DNA from: Babylonia areolata
Lineage: Eukaryota; Mollusca; Gastropoda; Neogastropoda; Buccinidae
Assembly (NCBI RefSeq): GCF_041734735.1
Contig: NC_134883.1
Span: 5,496,200 to 5,560,199, forward strand
Length of the DNA stretch: 64,000 nucleotides
Reading direction: 5' to 3'
Positions 14,501 through 28,306 of this stretch are shown here, piece by piece. Numbering within the stretch: position 1 is the stretch's first letter; every line of letters starts with the position of its first letter. The notes beneath the pieces are model-generated. The model worked only from the letters and a program-made list of their open reading frames with translations, had not been told where the DNA came from and ran no database searches. Position numbers and translations under genes: made by a program.

Positions 14501-17500
14501 AGATAGTAACAACTTTTACCAGCCTCTATCAGACCTACCTATCGATTCCTTAAACTCCTTTCTCTCCAGTCCTATCAAAACCAGCAGCCCCCTCAACCAA
14601 AGCAAAAACAAGGAAAAACCAGCTTCCATAACACAACCACAACAACACCAAATGAATAGCACCCAGCATAGTCCATCTGAAAGTGGAAATAAGACTCCCC
14701 AGCACCACAGTCAACCACGTCGGCCCTCAAACCCAGGCTCAACATCTAACAAAAGCAGTTCCACCCGAGCGCCTAAGAAAAAGAACTTGAGGGTGCTCAC
14801 TGTCAACTGCCGTAGTGTCAGAATTTCACGCAACGATCCAAAACACCAAGCCAGATGTTGCGTGCGGCACTGAGTCCTGGCTAGGACCAGATAACAAAGC
14901 AGGTGAGGCCTTTCCAGAAGAATATACGGCCTACAGAAGGACAGAGGAACCTTAGGGGGTGGGATATTCATCCTGGTGCATAAAAGCCTTGTGTCATCAG
15001 CGCTTCCAGAACTCGATGCAGACTGCGAGACGATCTGGGTGAAGATCCGCCTTCAGGGAAACAAGGACCTGACTGCCGGCTGTTTCTACATGCCCCACCG
15101 CTCACAGGAAGACATAGGCGAACTAAACAAAAGCCTTAAGAAAATCACTAGTTCTCAGAAACAGCAAACTGTCCTCTTGGCAGGAGACTTCAACTGTCCG
15201 GATGTCGACTGGAACACAGCCACAGTCGCCCCTAACGTACCAGGCCGGTTAGTACAGTTGGAGCTCACTGATATCACCACAGCTGCCCAGCTAACCCAGG
15301 TCCATGAACAGCCAACCAGAGAGAACAATATGCTTGACTTGGTTTTCACCTCAAACCCATCACTCACCAGGAGCTCTTCATCTATCCCTGGAGTGTCAGA
15401 TCACCATGCAGTAGTAACAGACTTCGAAACCAAGCCACAAAGAGCAAGAGGAAAGCCACGACGTCACTATCTCTACTCAAAAGCGAAGTGGGAAGATCTC
15501 AACACGGACATAAACAAGATCGCTGAGACCATCAAAGACATGAGCAAAGAAGGTGCAGATATTGAATCCATATGGGGCGAGTTCAAGACATCGTTAATGT
15601 CAGCCGTCGAGACGCATATCCCATCAAACCTCCGGCGAAAAAACTACAGCTTTCCATGGATCAATAGACACATCACGAAGCTACTGAGAAGAAAAAAGCG
15701 GCTATACAAACAAGCAAAGAAATACAGTAACTGGAAAAACTACAAGTTCTGTCAAAAAGAATGCAGGAGAGAGTTCAGGGGGACTGAGTGGGAGTACGTA
15801 AACGTTATTGAAAAAGGCCTGAAGGAGAACAGCTCCAAGCCATTCTGGCGGTATGAGAAAGCGAGACGCCAGGACAGTGTCGGAGTAGTACCCCTGAAGA
15901 AAGGCTCTACACTTCATAGCGACAGCATCACCAAAGCTCGGATCCTCCTGCAGCAGTTCTGCTCGGTATTCACGAGAGAAGATGAAGCAGCGTGGAAGCA
16001 AACGGCATCCTGAAACTGCTGAGGAATTTGAATCCATCCAAATCCCCTGGCCCCGATGGCATACCGAACAGAGTGCTGAAAACCTGTGCAGAATCCATTA
16101 CGCCACCCCTTACAACCATATTCAACCATTCTCTCCAGACTGGACAACTACCATCTGACTGGCGCTTAGCAAACATCGCGACCATCCATAAGAAAGGTGA
16201 CAAAAACCGAGCAGAAAACTAAGGCCAGTTTCGCTTACCTCACTGGCTTGTAAACTTCTGGAACATATCGTTTGCCGACACCTCCGAACACACTTAGAGA
16301 AGCATGGAATCATATCGGACAAAAACCATGGCTTCAGGGCTGGCCACTCATGCGAGACTCAACCCCTCACCATGACGAATGATCTCCATGAGTCAAATGA
16401 TGCCGGGAGGCAGACAGATGTGATAGTCCTTGACTTCAGTAAAGCCTTTGACACGGTCCCCCATAGCAAACTCTTGCATAAAATGGATCACTATGGAGTC
16501 AGAGGCCCAGTTTACACACGGCTCAGCAACTTTCTGGCAGGGAGGAAGATGAGGGTAGTTCTGGACGGCGAGGCATCCGAAGAAGCAGCAGTTGTATCTG
16601 GCGTCCCACAAGGCACAGTGCTCGGTCCATTACTCTTCCTCTGCCACATCATTGACCTGCCGGAATCAGTAAGATCAACAGTACGCCTCTTTGCTGATGA
16701 CTGCTTGCTGTACCGGGAAATCCGCAGCTTCCAGGACCATCTGACCCTGCAGGCAGAGCTGAGACACCTAGAAGAATGGGCAAAGAAGTGGGGCATGCGT
16801 TTCAATGCCCAGAAGTGCTATCTGCTCTCCATCAAAAGCACTTCGTCCTACCTCTATAGCCTGGGAAGAGTAATACTGAAACAAGTACAAGAGACACCCT
16901 ATCTTGGAGTACAAATCGCGAGCGACTTGAGACGGTCCCCATATATCTCCAATATCAGCCGCAAAGCTGGATCGACCCTAGGATTCCTGCGCCGGAACCT
17001 CCGGAACTGTCCCAAAGACTGCAGGCGCCTGGCATATACGGCATTGGTCAGATCCAAGCTGGAATACAGCGCGATAGAGTGGGACCCGCACCAGAGACAG
17101 GACATCGAAAAGCTGGAGAGAGTGCAACGCCAAGCAGCACGCTTTATTACCGGAGACTACAAGTACAAGAATCCCAGATGCGTAAGTGGCTGCTGAAGGA
17201 ACTAAACCTGCCACACCTGGAGGAAAGACGCAGGCACCAACGCCTCGGCCTCTTCTATAAGATTGCTGAGGGTGTCCTACCAGCTATCCCAGCAGATAGA
17301 CTCCTAACTCCGGCCCCCACAAATCGCCGCAGAATTAAACCCACCAGATTTGAGGGATTCAAAACAACAAATGTAGCTGAAAGACAGGCCATCAATCACT
17401 CCCGTGGATTCCGGGTCCCCGACGCAAGAACAGAACAATATCGCAGCTCTTTCTTCGTCAGGACTGTGAGGCCACTGTCACTGCAGGCTCAGTCAGCGCA

Positions 17501-17560
17501 TTTTCATCAGCGCTGACCAGATCACCATCTGAGCCTGTGACCAGCAACCACTAAAGGTTA

Positions 17561-17594
<34 letters not shown>

Positions 17595-17871
17595 TTTTTA
17601 AGGTCTTGCTTCTGGAAGTGGGGCCTGGACCCTTCCGGCCGAACCGGGGGGTTTTGATGGTCTTAAACCAGGGTAGACAGTTATCCCTAGGTCTTCTTAG
17701 ACTTTTTTTTTCCTACTAGGTACATGCGTCCTCCTAGTTCCGTCGCGTCTTTTTCGCCAGAAGTGGCGTCTGCGACGTACACTACCAGATCCAGTTCCAG
17801 ATCCAGAGGTATGTTTGTGTATGCATGCCTACACTGTGGGAGCAACGGAATATTGGAACGTGCGGGTGTGC

Positions 17872-17949
<78 letters not shown>

Positions 17950-18270
17950 GGGGTTGGAGGTGGGGGATATGGGCGTATGTGTGTGTGCTTGTACAAGTGT
18001 GTGTGTGTGTGTGTGTGTAGGGGTGTGTGCGTGCCGTGGAAGCTGCGATGTGTAACCTAGAAATGAGTGTGTGGAGGAGGGGGGGATGCAGGGTAATGGG
18101 TGTGTGTGGGTGCTGGTGCTCATGTACGTTTATGTGTATTTGATCGTGCTTTCATATCTGTGAAACTGCATGTTTGTTGCATATCTGCTATGCATGCGTG
18201 TGTGCGTGTATGTGTGAACGTGTGTCTGCATGTTTTACATTTTACATTTATTTGCTTATTTATCCTTTTT

Positions 18271-18306
<36 letters not shown>

Positions 18307-21300
18307 CGCGCGCGCCTAGAGTTGACTTAATCAAGATTTTGCACCTTTTAAATATTATTATAATAAGTAGTAGTATTTTTATGTATTATATCTATTATTT
18401 ATTTGTTTATTTTATTTTATTTATTTATTTATTATTTTATATATATTTTTTTAATATTTGTTTTTTTTAAAAACTTTTTTATTATTATTTTAAAAAAAAT
18501 TAATTACTCAATTTATTTATTTATTTTCTCAAGGCCTGACTAAGCGCGTTGGATTACGCTGCTGGTCAGGCATTTGCTTGGCAGATGTGGTGTAGTGTAT
18601 ATGGATTTGACCGAACGCAGTGACGCCTCCTTGAGCTACTGATACTGATACTGATGCCTGTTGCTTAAAAATGTGCAACGAGTGTATATGTTGTCAGTGG
18701 CATAATGTGATCAGTTGTGTCACTGCATCGAAAACTGCCACCAAAGTTTCTTCTGGGAACAGCACTTACTGCTGATCGCTAGGAATGCACTTATCGTGCA
18801 AAAATAATTCAAAACATACTTGAGTGTTCTAGCATTATAAAAAGTACAACTGTATTCAGCTAGAAAAAAAGTCAAATTCTCGGTGGCAGTGGCACTTTGA
18901 GTCACAGTAATAACTGAAGGCAAAGGTTTCAGTAAAAATTATTCCGAACTTTGCTTCAGACATATTTTTTTCAGGGTGCATTATCTAGTCAGTTCCTGCA
19001 TATGGAGAAAACATAATGTGGTGTTAAGAAAGTGAATGCACCGGTATTCAGTAATTGAATATTCAATGCTATTGTTTAGCCAGCCGCTGGATCTTATCAA
19101 CACAAGACTGATGCTGATGCTGAATACCTATAAAGTGTTTTCTGGCTGCACTGAGAACAATGTCATCAACAGATACTGGTGATCCCTAGTGAACAGATTT
19201 TACAGTAATGATTTTAACATGAATTAAAGCCAAAGACAGTACATGCTACCTTAATATTCAATTGCAGGACTCCCAACCCCAACCCTTTCTCCTATGACCC
19301 ATCCGTCTGCTGTCAAGTCCATGCTATATTTGGGCTCCATACGACTGTCTGGACACTTGAACATTTTTTTATCCAGGTTTTCTTCATTCAGTGCATTATA
19401 AAGGGCATGGCATAGACAGGTGAATCTGTATGACCTTACAACAAAACAAAGAACAACAACATACCTATTGCAAACCAAAACAATACAACTTACCTTCATA
19501 ACCCTCCCCACTTAAGCGAGAACTGAAAAACTTGAACGACGGAACATCTTCAAATTCAACTGGGGGAGGCAGAGGTGGTGGTGATGGTGGAGGTGGAGGC
19601 GGTGGTGGAGGTGGAGGTATGATAGATGCAGAACTAGTACCTCGAGATACAGAGATGATGGGTACCTTCTGAACACTTTTCTTTGGCCCAAAGTACATAT
19701 TTCTGATGGGATATGCCAGAGATTTGGTTGTTTCTGGTGTAGTTCGGCTAGAATTTGACGGTTGTCTGTGAAGAGACTGCGGTGATTTTGATGCAGAAGA
19801 GTCACGAAATTTGCCTGAAGAAGTGTCAGGAACACTCATCCGAGATGAAGAGGGAGGGCGAGACTGTCTTGGTGGGGCATATTTATCAGAATAAATGGAT
19901 GATTTAGACGACACCCTCTTCATGGGAGGCAGAGACATCTGTGAAGCCTGGCGGTGACCTCCATCTCGGAGAGATGGTGCAGGCTTGGAGGGTACAGAAG
20001 CAGGAGCGGCACCCGGGCCTTTGGCTTTACTTGCCCCAGAACGCGATTGTCTGACAGTGTTCGTTGATAACTGGTCAAGTCCAAGTCCATCGCCAGCAGA
20101 TTGGCAAAAATTGTCCTGAGCCACTGGATTACCTGGATACAATATGTTCATCCCCAGGGAGATGCTAGATGGCACTTGATGTCTTCTGGGCATTTTGCCA
20201 GGTTTGTTTAAGGAGGCATCACCACACTGGTACACAGGGAATGAGTCGTGTCTCTGTTGATGGAAAGAAGATTGGCTCGTTTCCTGTGGATAGGCAGGTC
20301 TGGCTACAGGCTTACAGAAATCGCCCATTTCTACAGAATCCTGCAGTTAAATCGAATTACAGAAAATAATAAGCTCCTGTTTTCATACATATAAGACAGT
20401 GTGCGTATATATGTGAACATGATTTCCTTTATACCACACCGTGCCAGAATACTCATCGGCGCAAACACAGCCACACACAATTACATCAGAGGCAAACACT
20501 GCAATAATGTGCCACAACAGACATATGTACACATAAACCCAATACATCCTCAGTTATCATATTTATCTACACTTCTTATGCACACACACACTCACGCACG
20601 CAGACCAAAGCACACACACGCACACAGACACACGCATGCAAAAACATTACCAACTCCACCCTAACAAAGATGTACACATGCAATGGAGTGCATGTCCATA
20701 CACATGTGCATTTACGTACATACAGGTACAAGTGCATGCACGCCCCCCCCCCCCCCCCCCCCCCCCCCACACACACACCATTCTTACTATCTTCTCCATC
20801 CTCCATGACCCACCACACACAGCTACACACACATTGTCCAACATATGAATTGTTAAGTAAAAAGATATATTCCATTTGCAACTACATATTCCTTTCAAAT
20901 GCATTGACATAGATGCTCTCGTCAAGTCAGTCTGCTGGAAAAGTATTAGAGTTCAGGTTGGGTTCAGGGCACCATGGGTCATTTGACTGGTTCACCACAA
21001 AATCAATGGGTCATTTTAAAGACTAATGGGGGAGGAAAAACAACCCTTTGTCCTTGCTCCCGGCGTCCCCATGGGCCACGCCACACCCCCAATGTGTAAC
21101 TGAATTAGCGCTTTGTGCATCACACTTCGGTGTCGGTGTGTGAAATGGTTATATACTAAACTTTTTCTAAGATACTGAAACACTGATTTATGCTGACTCA
21201 CATTATGGTCCAGTTAATACAAAGGAAATATAGAAAGAAAAAGCAAAGCAGTATACAGCTGAAAGGCATCAGATCTACGTGTGTCACTTCCGTTAACTGA

Positions 21301-24300
21301 GTTAACTCTTTCCATACGAACGGCGAAAACGACGACGTTAACAGCGTTTCACCCCAATTACCATTATCAAAATATTGCAAGCGGAAGGCTCTTATACTGA
21401 AGAGGTGAATGTTGACAAAGAATACCACAATTCTGACGACGAAAGCTAAAGGTTGGGTCATTCGGACACCCACTGGACATCCGAGGGGTCTGTGTAGAGG
21501 AGAAGAGAGGACTGGCCGTACTGAGTGAGTTAATTGAATACCATTGTTTTAGGAAATTACTTTGCTTTCCACAGTTGGAAAATGTCTCTATGATATCAAG
21601 TACCATGCCAGCATAATGTGTTGGCCTGTTTAATTCAGTTATTGTGTATACACTGGAATAAGTTCTAATGCACTTTAAATATGTTTAAAAATGTTATCAA
21701 TGTCAATACGTGTAAGCTGGGTTATGGAAACACGAACACATCCCAAAAACAAAGCATGGCTGTGTAAATGACTAAGTAAAAACGGTCATGCAAGTATTAC
21801 TTTGTGTAAGCGTATGTCATTTCCTTTCCCGGCTAGGTACCAAGTTTTGATTTTTGTTCACGATGTTCGTCTGCTCGATGTGGAACTGCAGAACAAGAAG
21901 AAGAACGATTATATTTTTTCTGAGTTAGAAACTGTGATCACGATTTTTTTATATGAGAATGAGAGAAAACTACAAGAACCCCTTTAGCATGACCGATTTT
22001 TACGAAACTTTAGATTTATGAATCAAGTGACTGACTGGCTGCCACATCGATGGGTCATTTCCAAACTGTATGCGCCAATGACCGACATGAAATCTAAACC
22101 CTGAAGTGATCAATAAGAAAACATACATGTCAAACGTTGAAAGATCAGAACTATATAGCTGTAAAGTTAATTTCAACCAAATCTTGGGGACAAAAAATCC
22201 GTTACTATTCTCATGTACCATAATTACCTCTTTTACATGAGTCTTACAGCTCGACTACAAACCCCTCTAAATGGCGTGTGATAAATATCACCTCTGACAT
22301 CTAAGCCCAACTCTTGACCTCCATGTGGTGTCACTGGGGAAAGCTGACAGGAGAAGGGGCGAAGGCAGGTCTCTAGTGCCTCAAAACCAGATGGCTCCAG
22401 GCAGGCGAGGCTCGTCAACCTTGGATGGTAGCTCACCTAAGGACGGAAAACCCTGATTTCAAACCTCCACTGCCTTGTGGCTATATCCGATCCCGGGAAG
22501 GGCTTCGTGAGCAAACCCTGAGAATAAATCCGGAGCTGGAGTTGCTAAGGCAGTTCGCCACTGACTTCAACATCGTACTGGCAACTCCTGCGACGGCACT
22601 GGTGCCAAGCTGCACGGGGTCATGCATTTCCCATTGGACTACACCAGTGACGTGTAGTGGGGAGACCTGCTGGATGGGCAACAGCTTGTCTTCCATATCA
22701 TCCTTGCCCAGGCCTGCACCCTGGAGAGGACACTCCAGTGCTGCTGAAATCAGCGACAAAAAACGAGAAGTGGCAGTTACCGCTTATAAGTCTAAACTCA
22801 ACTGGCGAAGAGTGAGGCGGTCCTGCCTCATTGGATAGCTACCGCCCGCTTTCAACCAGGCAGCCCACAGTCAAGAAGGTGTTATTCCGCCACAGTTCGC
22901 CTGCCTTACTGGGTGTGTGGGGCTAAGGGCTGTGAGAAGCCTGACAAGTGGACTGTAAAACCCAAGCACCAGACAAGTAGATAAACAAAAAATAGGGTGC
23001 CGGATTGTAAGGACCATGACAGTCTATCAGCACACCAACAGGACATTAGTGACACATGAAAGACAGCGGTGATCAACGATGAACTGCTGAGATTTGCAAG
23101 TGGATATTGCAGCACTACAAGAAACCCACGTTGCTGAAACCGGCTCTCTTCCAGAAAAGGACTTTACCTTCCAGAGTCATAAAGCTGCAGACGAAACCAG
23201 AGAGTACAGCATTGGATTTGCTGTGAAAATCTCACTGCTAACACAATAGAGACTGTTGCGGAAGGGACAGAGAGGATTCTCACCCTACGTCTTCACACAA
23301 CAGACGGACATGTCAACCTGATCAGCGCCTATGCCAACACCCTCACCTCCACCCAGGAGGCAAAAGATGGGTTTTATGACCAACTACATACAGTTGCCCA
23401 GAAAATCCCACCCACCGAAAGATTGCATCTGTTCGGCAACTTCAACGCACGAGTCAGTGCCAACTGTGCCTCCTGGCCTGGAATCGCCAGCATGCACGAG
23501 AACAGGCAACGGTTACTACAGCTGGGCACACTCCGAAATCTGTGCATCACCAACACCTTCATTTAAACAAAACCACAACACAAAGTATCTTTGCGACATC
23601 CCTGCTCCAAACGATGGCGTCAGCTGGACCTGGTTCAGTATCACACGGCGCTGTCAGCTGAGAAATGTCCTCATGACTCGTTCCTACCACAGCGCTGACT
23701 GCGACACAGACCACTCGCTGGTGTGTAGCAATGATTATCAGAATCCAATCCAGGAAGATTCATCGCGCCAAACCACCAGGGAAGCCGCGTATCAACATCA
23801 CCAAGAGCCTGTAAGACGCCCTGCAAGCAAAGACCCTGAGGGTGACGTAAAGCTGAGATCGGATCATCTCAGGAACATGATCCATGGCACGGCATTCTCT
23901 GTTTTTAGCAGAAAGCAGGGGCAGACACAGGACTGGATCAAAGCGAATGCCACTGCTCAATGCTGTGATCGAGGAAAAGTGCGCCACACTGCTGGAAACA
24001 GCAGCCAACACAACACTAAAACTCTCAAGGCAGCCAGGAGCAAAGTCCAACGCACAGCCAGAAGATATGCCAACGACTACTGGATACAACTCTGTGAAAG
24101 TATTGAGTTGGCAGCTGACAAAGGAAACATCAAGGGCGTTTATGATGGTATCGAAAAAGTTGTCAGACCAATACACACCACGTTAGCTCCACTCAAACCA
24201 ACCACTGGCGAAACTATCACAGACAAGAGTAAGCAAATGGAGAAGTGTGTAGAACATTACTCAGACCTGTACAACAGCAAGAGTACCATCTTTTACGCCA

Positions 24301-27300
24301 TATTAGAAGCTGTAGAGGGGATGGAGAAGCTAGATGGGACACCTAGCACGGCAGCCTGCCCACAGGAAAAGCACCAGGGCTGGATGGAATCCCAGCAGAA
24401 GTCATCAAAAGTGCAAAAGGACCACTCCTCGACACCTCCATGTACTTCTCTGTCAGTGCTGGGAGGAGGGGGAAGTTCCTCAGGATATGAGGGACAGTAG
24501 TCACACTGTAAATTGCTATGGTTGTAAAACTACTGGGGGATCTCCTTGCTGAGCATTGTTGAAAAAGTAACTCTGATCCGTGACGGCTTCTTCAAAGTCC
24601 TCGCAAGGACTGGATGTTCATCAAAGCTTCTAAGCGTGATCCAGTCATTCCACACAGGTATGAAGGGAGTCGTCCAGTTTGACGGATCATCATCTGCTCC
24701 ATTTGACATTAAGAGTGGTGTCAAGCAGGAGTGTTTCCTTGCCCCAACCCTCTTTGGCATCTACTTCGCAGTTATGCTTAAGCAGGCCTTCAGGATGTCA
24801 ATCGATGGAATCTTTCCAGAGCATATGGAAAACTTTACAGCTTGTCCAAAATGAGGGCAAATACCAAGATCCGAAAGGTTCTTATCAGAGACATGCTATT
24901 TGCAGACGCTGCCACACTAACAGCTCACATGGAGGAACATCTTCAAAATTTTCTTAACTGTTTCTCTAAAGCCTGCAAGGACTATAGACTGACAATCAGT
25001 CTAAAGAAATCAAATATCATGGATCAGGACACCGAAAGCCCGCCAACCATCACCATAAACAACTATCAGCTAGATTTGGTGAAGGAGTTCACATATCTCA
25101 GATCAGCAGCAATCAATGATCTTTCCAAGGGCTCCGAAGTCAGCAGACGGACTGGCCGAGCTCACTCAACATTTGCCAGGCTCTCAAAGCGGGTCTGGAA
25201 CAAAAGACGAACACGACTGTCTACAGAGCCTCTGTCCTCAGCATCCTCTTATATGGCAGCGAGACATGAACTCTGTACTCGAGGCAAGAAAAGAGACTCA
25301 ATATCTTCCACGTGCGGAACCGAGACGGATTCCGGGTATCAAATGGTCGGACAACATAACTAACAAGGTCAGGCGTGTTGCTATACCCAGCATTTACAAT
25401 CTGTTGGATGGCCAGGACACGTTCACTGGTTGCAGAACAGCAGGATTGGCAAAGAAACCTGCTGCATGGCGAGCTTGCAGTAGCAGGCAAGAGAATGCAC
25501 GGCTGTCCCCAACTCAGATTTAAAGGCATCTGAAAAAGAGATATCAAGGCCCTCAGTATGGGCAGCGACGGTTAGTCAGATCTTGCACAGGACCACACCC
25601 ATTGGAGACAGGGACTGAACCGCAATCTGCACAGAGGGGAACAGAAGCTTCAGCTTGCGGGAAAAAAACAAAAAAACAACACAAAAACAAAAACAACAAA
25701 AAACCAAAAAAAACCCACAAACAAACAAAGAGCGAGACTTAAGAACAGCCAACAAGCTCAATCCACAGACAACGTCTTCAAGCGCAGATGCTGTGGCAGG
25801 GACTGCCATTCCCGCATTGGTCTGCACAGCCACAACAGGCACTGCTCCAGCGCCAACTGACCATATATCCCAAGGTGCAGTTCCATGGCCATTCGTGACA
25901 GACAGACAGACACCAACAAACAGCATGTAATTCTTTCTTGTTTTACTTCTGGGTTTAACTTATCTGTTTGTGCAAGCACACATATACACCCAAACCCCCA
26001 ACCTTGCTCACCAGCATGGAACAGTTACCAGAAGCCCTCAGTCCATTTGCATGATTGCTGACATCCTGTCCTTGCTGCAGAGAATCAACGTTGATGGTTT
26101 CCACCACGACTGGTAGCTGGGGGCCTTTGTTCTGCAAGTGTTGGCGAGGCTTGGGGCAGGGGCAGCCGAACACATCATGCGTCTTGTACCCCTTCAGGGT
26201 CATTAACCTGTGATGAGAAGGCTGTCAACTGAAACCATGGTTAAACAGCTGTTCTATATGGAATGAGATGAATTACATGCACAAACATTTGCACACACAC
26301 ACACACACACACACACTGTGCATATAAACACAAAAACAACTCACAGGTGCTAAGCTACTTCAGCGGTGTTCAGTAGTACCTGTTCCAGCTCAACAAACTC
26401 AAGACACTACCCATGCCCACCCTTCCTGCCACTCTCCCTCTCCTGCAACAGTTGCCATGAATCAGTCAACGCCAAAGACTTTCACACAAACTTTGACGTG
26501 GATGTGGAAGTTAAGTGGAAAGCAAGGTCACAAGACAAGTGTCGTGGGGCTGCTCATCCCGACCTAACAACATTTTCTTTCTTCATAAAGACTGGAGTTG
26601 AGGGTGATACTTTGCTGCAACGAAGTTTCTTTAAGCCAACCTACTCTATCATCAGTTAATCACTGAAGAATCTGCTGCACTGGAAGAGGCGGTGGGGAGT
26701 ATTGCGCTTTTGGGTGGGATTTTTTGTGGGCGACCGTTTTTAATTCCACCATAAAGGTAGCCACATTCCGTGTTTGGACGGAGATGATGCATGCTATGTG
26801 AATGTATAATCGATACAATCAGCATATGGCAGACCTAAATTAATTGGCATTCTCTTCTGAAAAATAGTGAAGGGGTTTAACGTGTGTGCAAAATGTTACG
26901 CGTGCGTGCATATACATGGCACCTTGGTTTAAGGCTCACTCAAAAGACTTTTGGGGAATGGAGTCAGAACAATGGTTAACTCTGAGAGAAAAATCTCCCT
27001 GAACTGAACAGATCTGTGAAACATTGATACAGTACCTATTTACCACATTGCATTTTTCTATATTACATTTTAACACAGAAAACGTCTTGTTCACATAGGT
27101 TCTGTTACACGAATGAAAGACACCCCACATTGGGCTTCCGTTAAAGCTACATTCACACTGAACCCAGCCAGTTGCTGCCAGCCAGTTGCCATCAGCCTGA
27201 TACAGACCAGTCAGACACAACCAGCTGCTGTCAGCTATGGAGTTCTCCAGACGGAAGAAACCAATATTATTGAGATTCGCGCTGCAGGTATCATTGTTGA

Positions 27301-28256
27301 GATCCATGCCTTGGACCAGCCATCCGTTTCTTTTGTGTGTATATGACAAATCAAAATGCTGGTTGGAAATTGCCAGTTGCAAGTGCGAACACGTTTCTCC
27401 CAGCACACATGGCGGGAAAGCCCAACAGTTTTCGTCCAGTTGCTGTGAGCGACTGGCTGGGCTTTGTGTGAAGCATTCAGACCAATCCACAACTCAGTCT
27501 AGTGTTAAGGACGGTGGAAAATGACCGAAGCTCTCCTGTACCTACTTAACTGCAGGTGTGTTCAAGTCCTGATTCTGTACACCCCTTTCCCACGTACCTA
27601 CCCCTCCCACCTCCCTACCCTTGCACCTGCATCACCAGCTCACCATACTGCCTCCAGGACGCGGTTGCGACAAAAAGACGAATGTCGAATTATGTCATTG
27701 ACCTGCGAAGCCTCAATGATCTCAGCCAAGGTCATGCAAGAGAAACGCACGTTCCGCATCACGCGCTCCGTGTGGCGGCGCCGCGGACCCAGGTCGAAGG
27801 CCAGCCAGGCAAGAGCAGCGTTCAGCACTTCCAGTTCACTGTTAATCTGAGAATTAACGTCATCCATGAACCGTGGAGGTTTGCTGCCTTATACTGATGT
27901 CTGTTCCCTGCGCGTGCGATTATGCGCATTTATAAACACATAACATACGGGGCCTAGAAATTTTATGCCAGTGTATGCTCATGCATAATACAGGTTTGAA
28001 CGTGAACATGCTGGTATGCTAACGCTAATGTGCAATCATGCATTGACAGTCTCAGTGAGACATTCACGGGAACTGGAGGAGTTCAAAAGAGCATTTAGAT
28101 TTTGTTTTTCCTTTTACAGAGTACACCTGTTCGTAAGAGCATTTTTTTTGTTTTGTTTTTAATAAGACATTAAAACAAAGTTTCTAATCAGGATGCTGAT
28201 GTGTTTATAAAACTTGTACATTCGAAACATTCACGCACACACACACACAAAAGTGA

Positions 28257-28306
<50 letters not shown>

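Noticed and set aside
17724-18470. Open frames rich in Cys-Val or His-Thr
   Set aside because: They are translations of GT/CA microsatellites, as are similar frames near 14000, 30100, 36050, 54600 and 62050.
22425-22838. Possible host exon (137 codons)
   Set aside because: It belongs to the GC-richer block of the decayed RTE-like element and has no splice or domain support.
26936-27490. 184-codon minus-strand open frame
   Set aside because: It runs across the candidate MITE, shows no domain or family pattern, and the kelch gene has no place for it. Probably chance.
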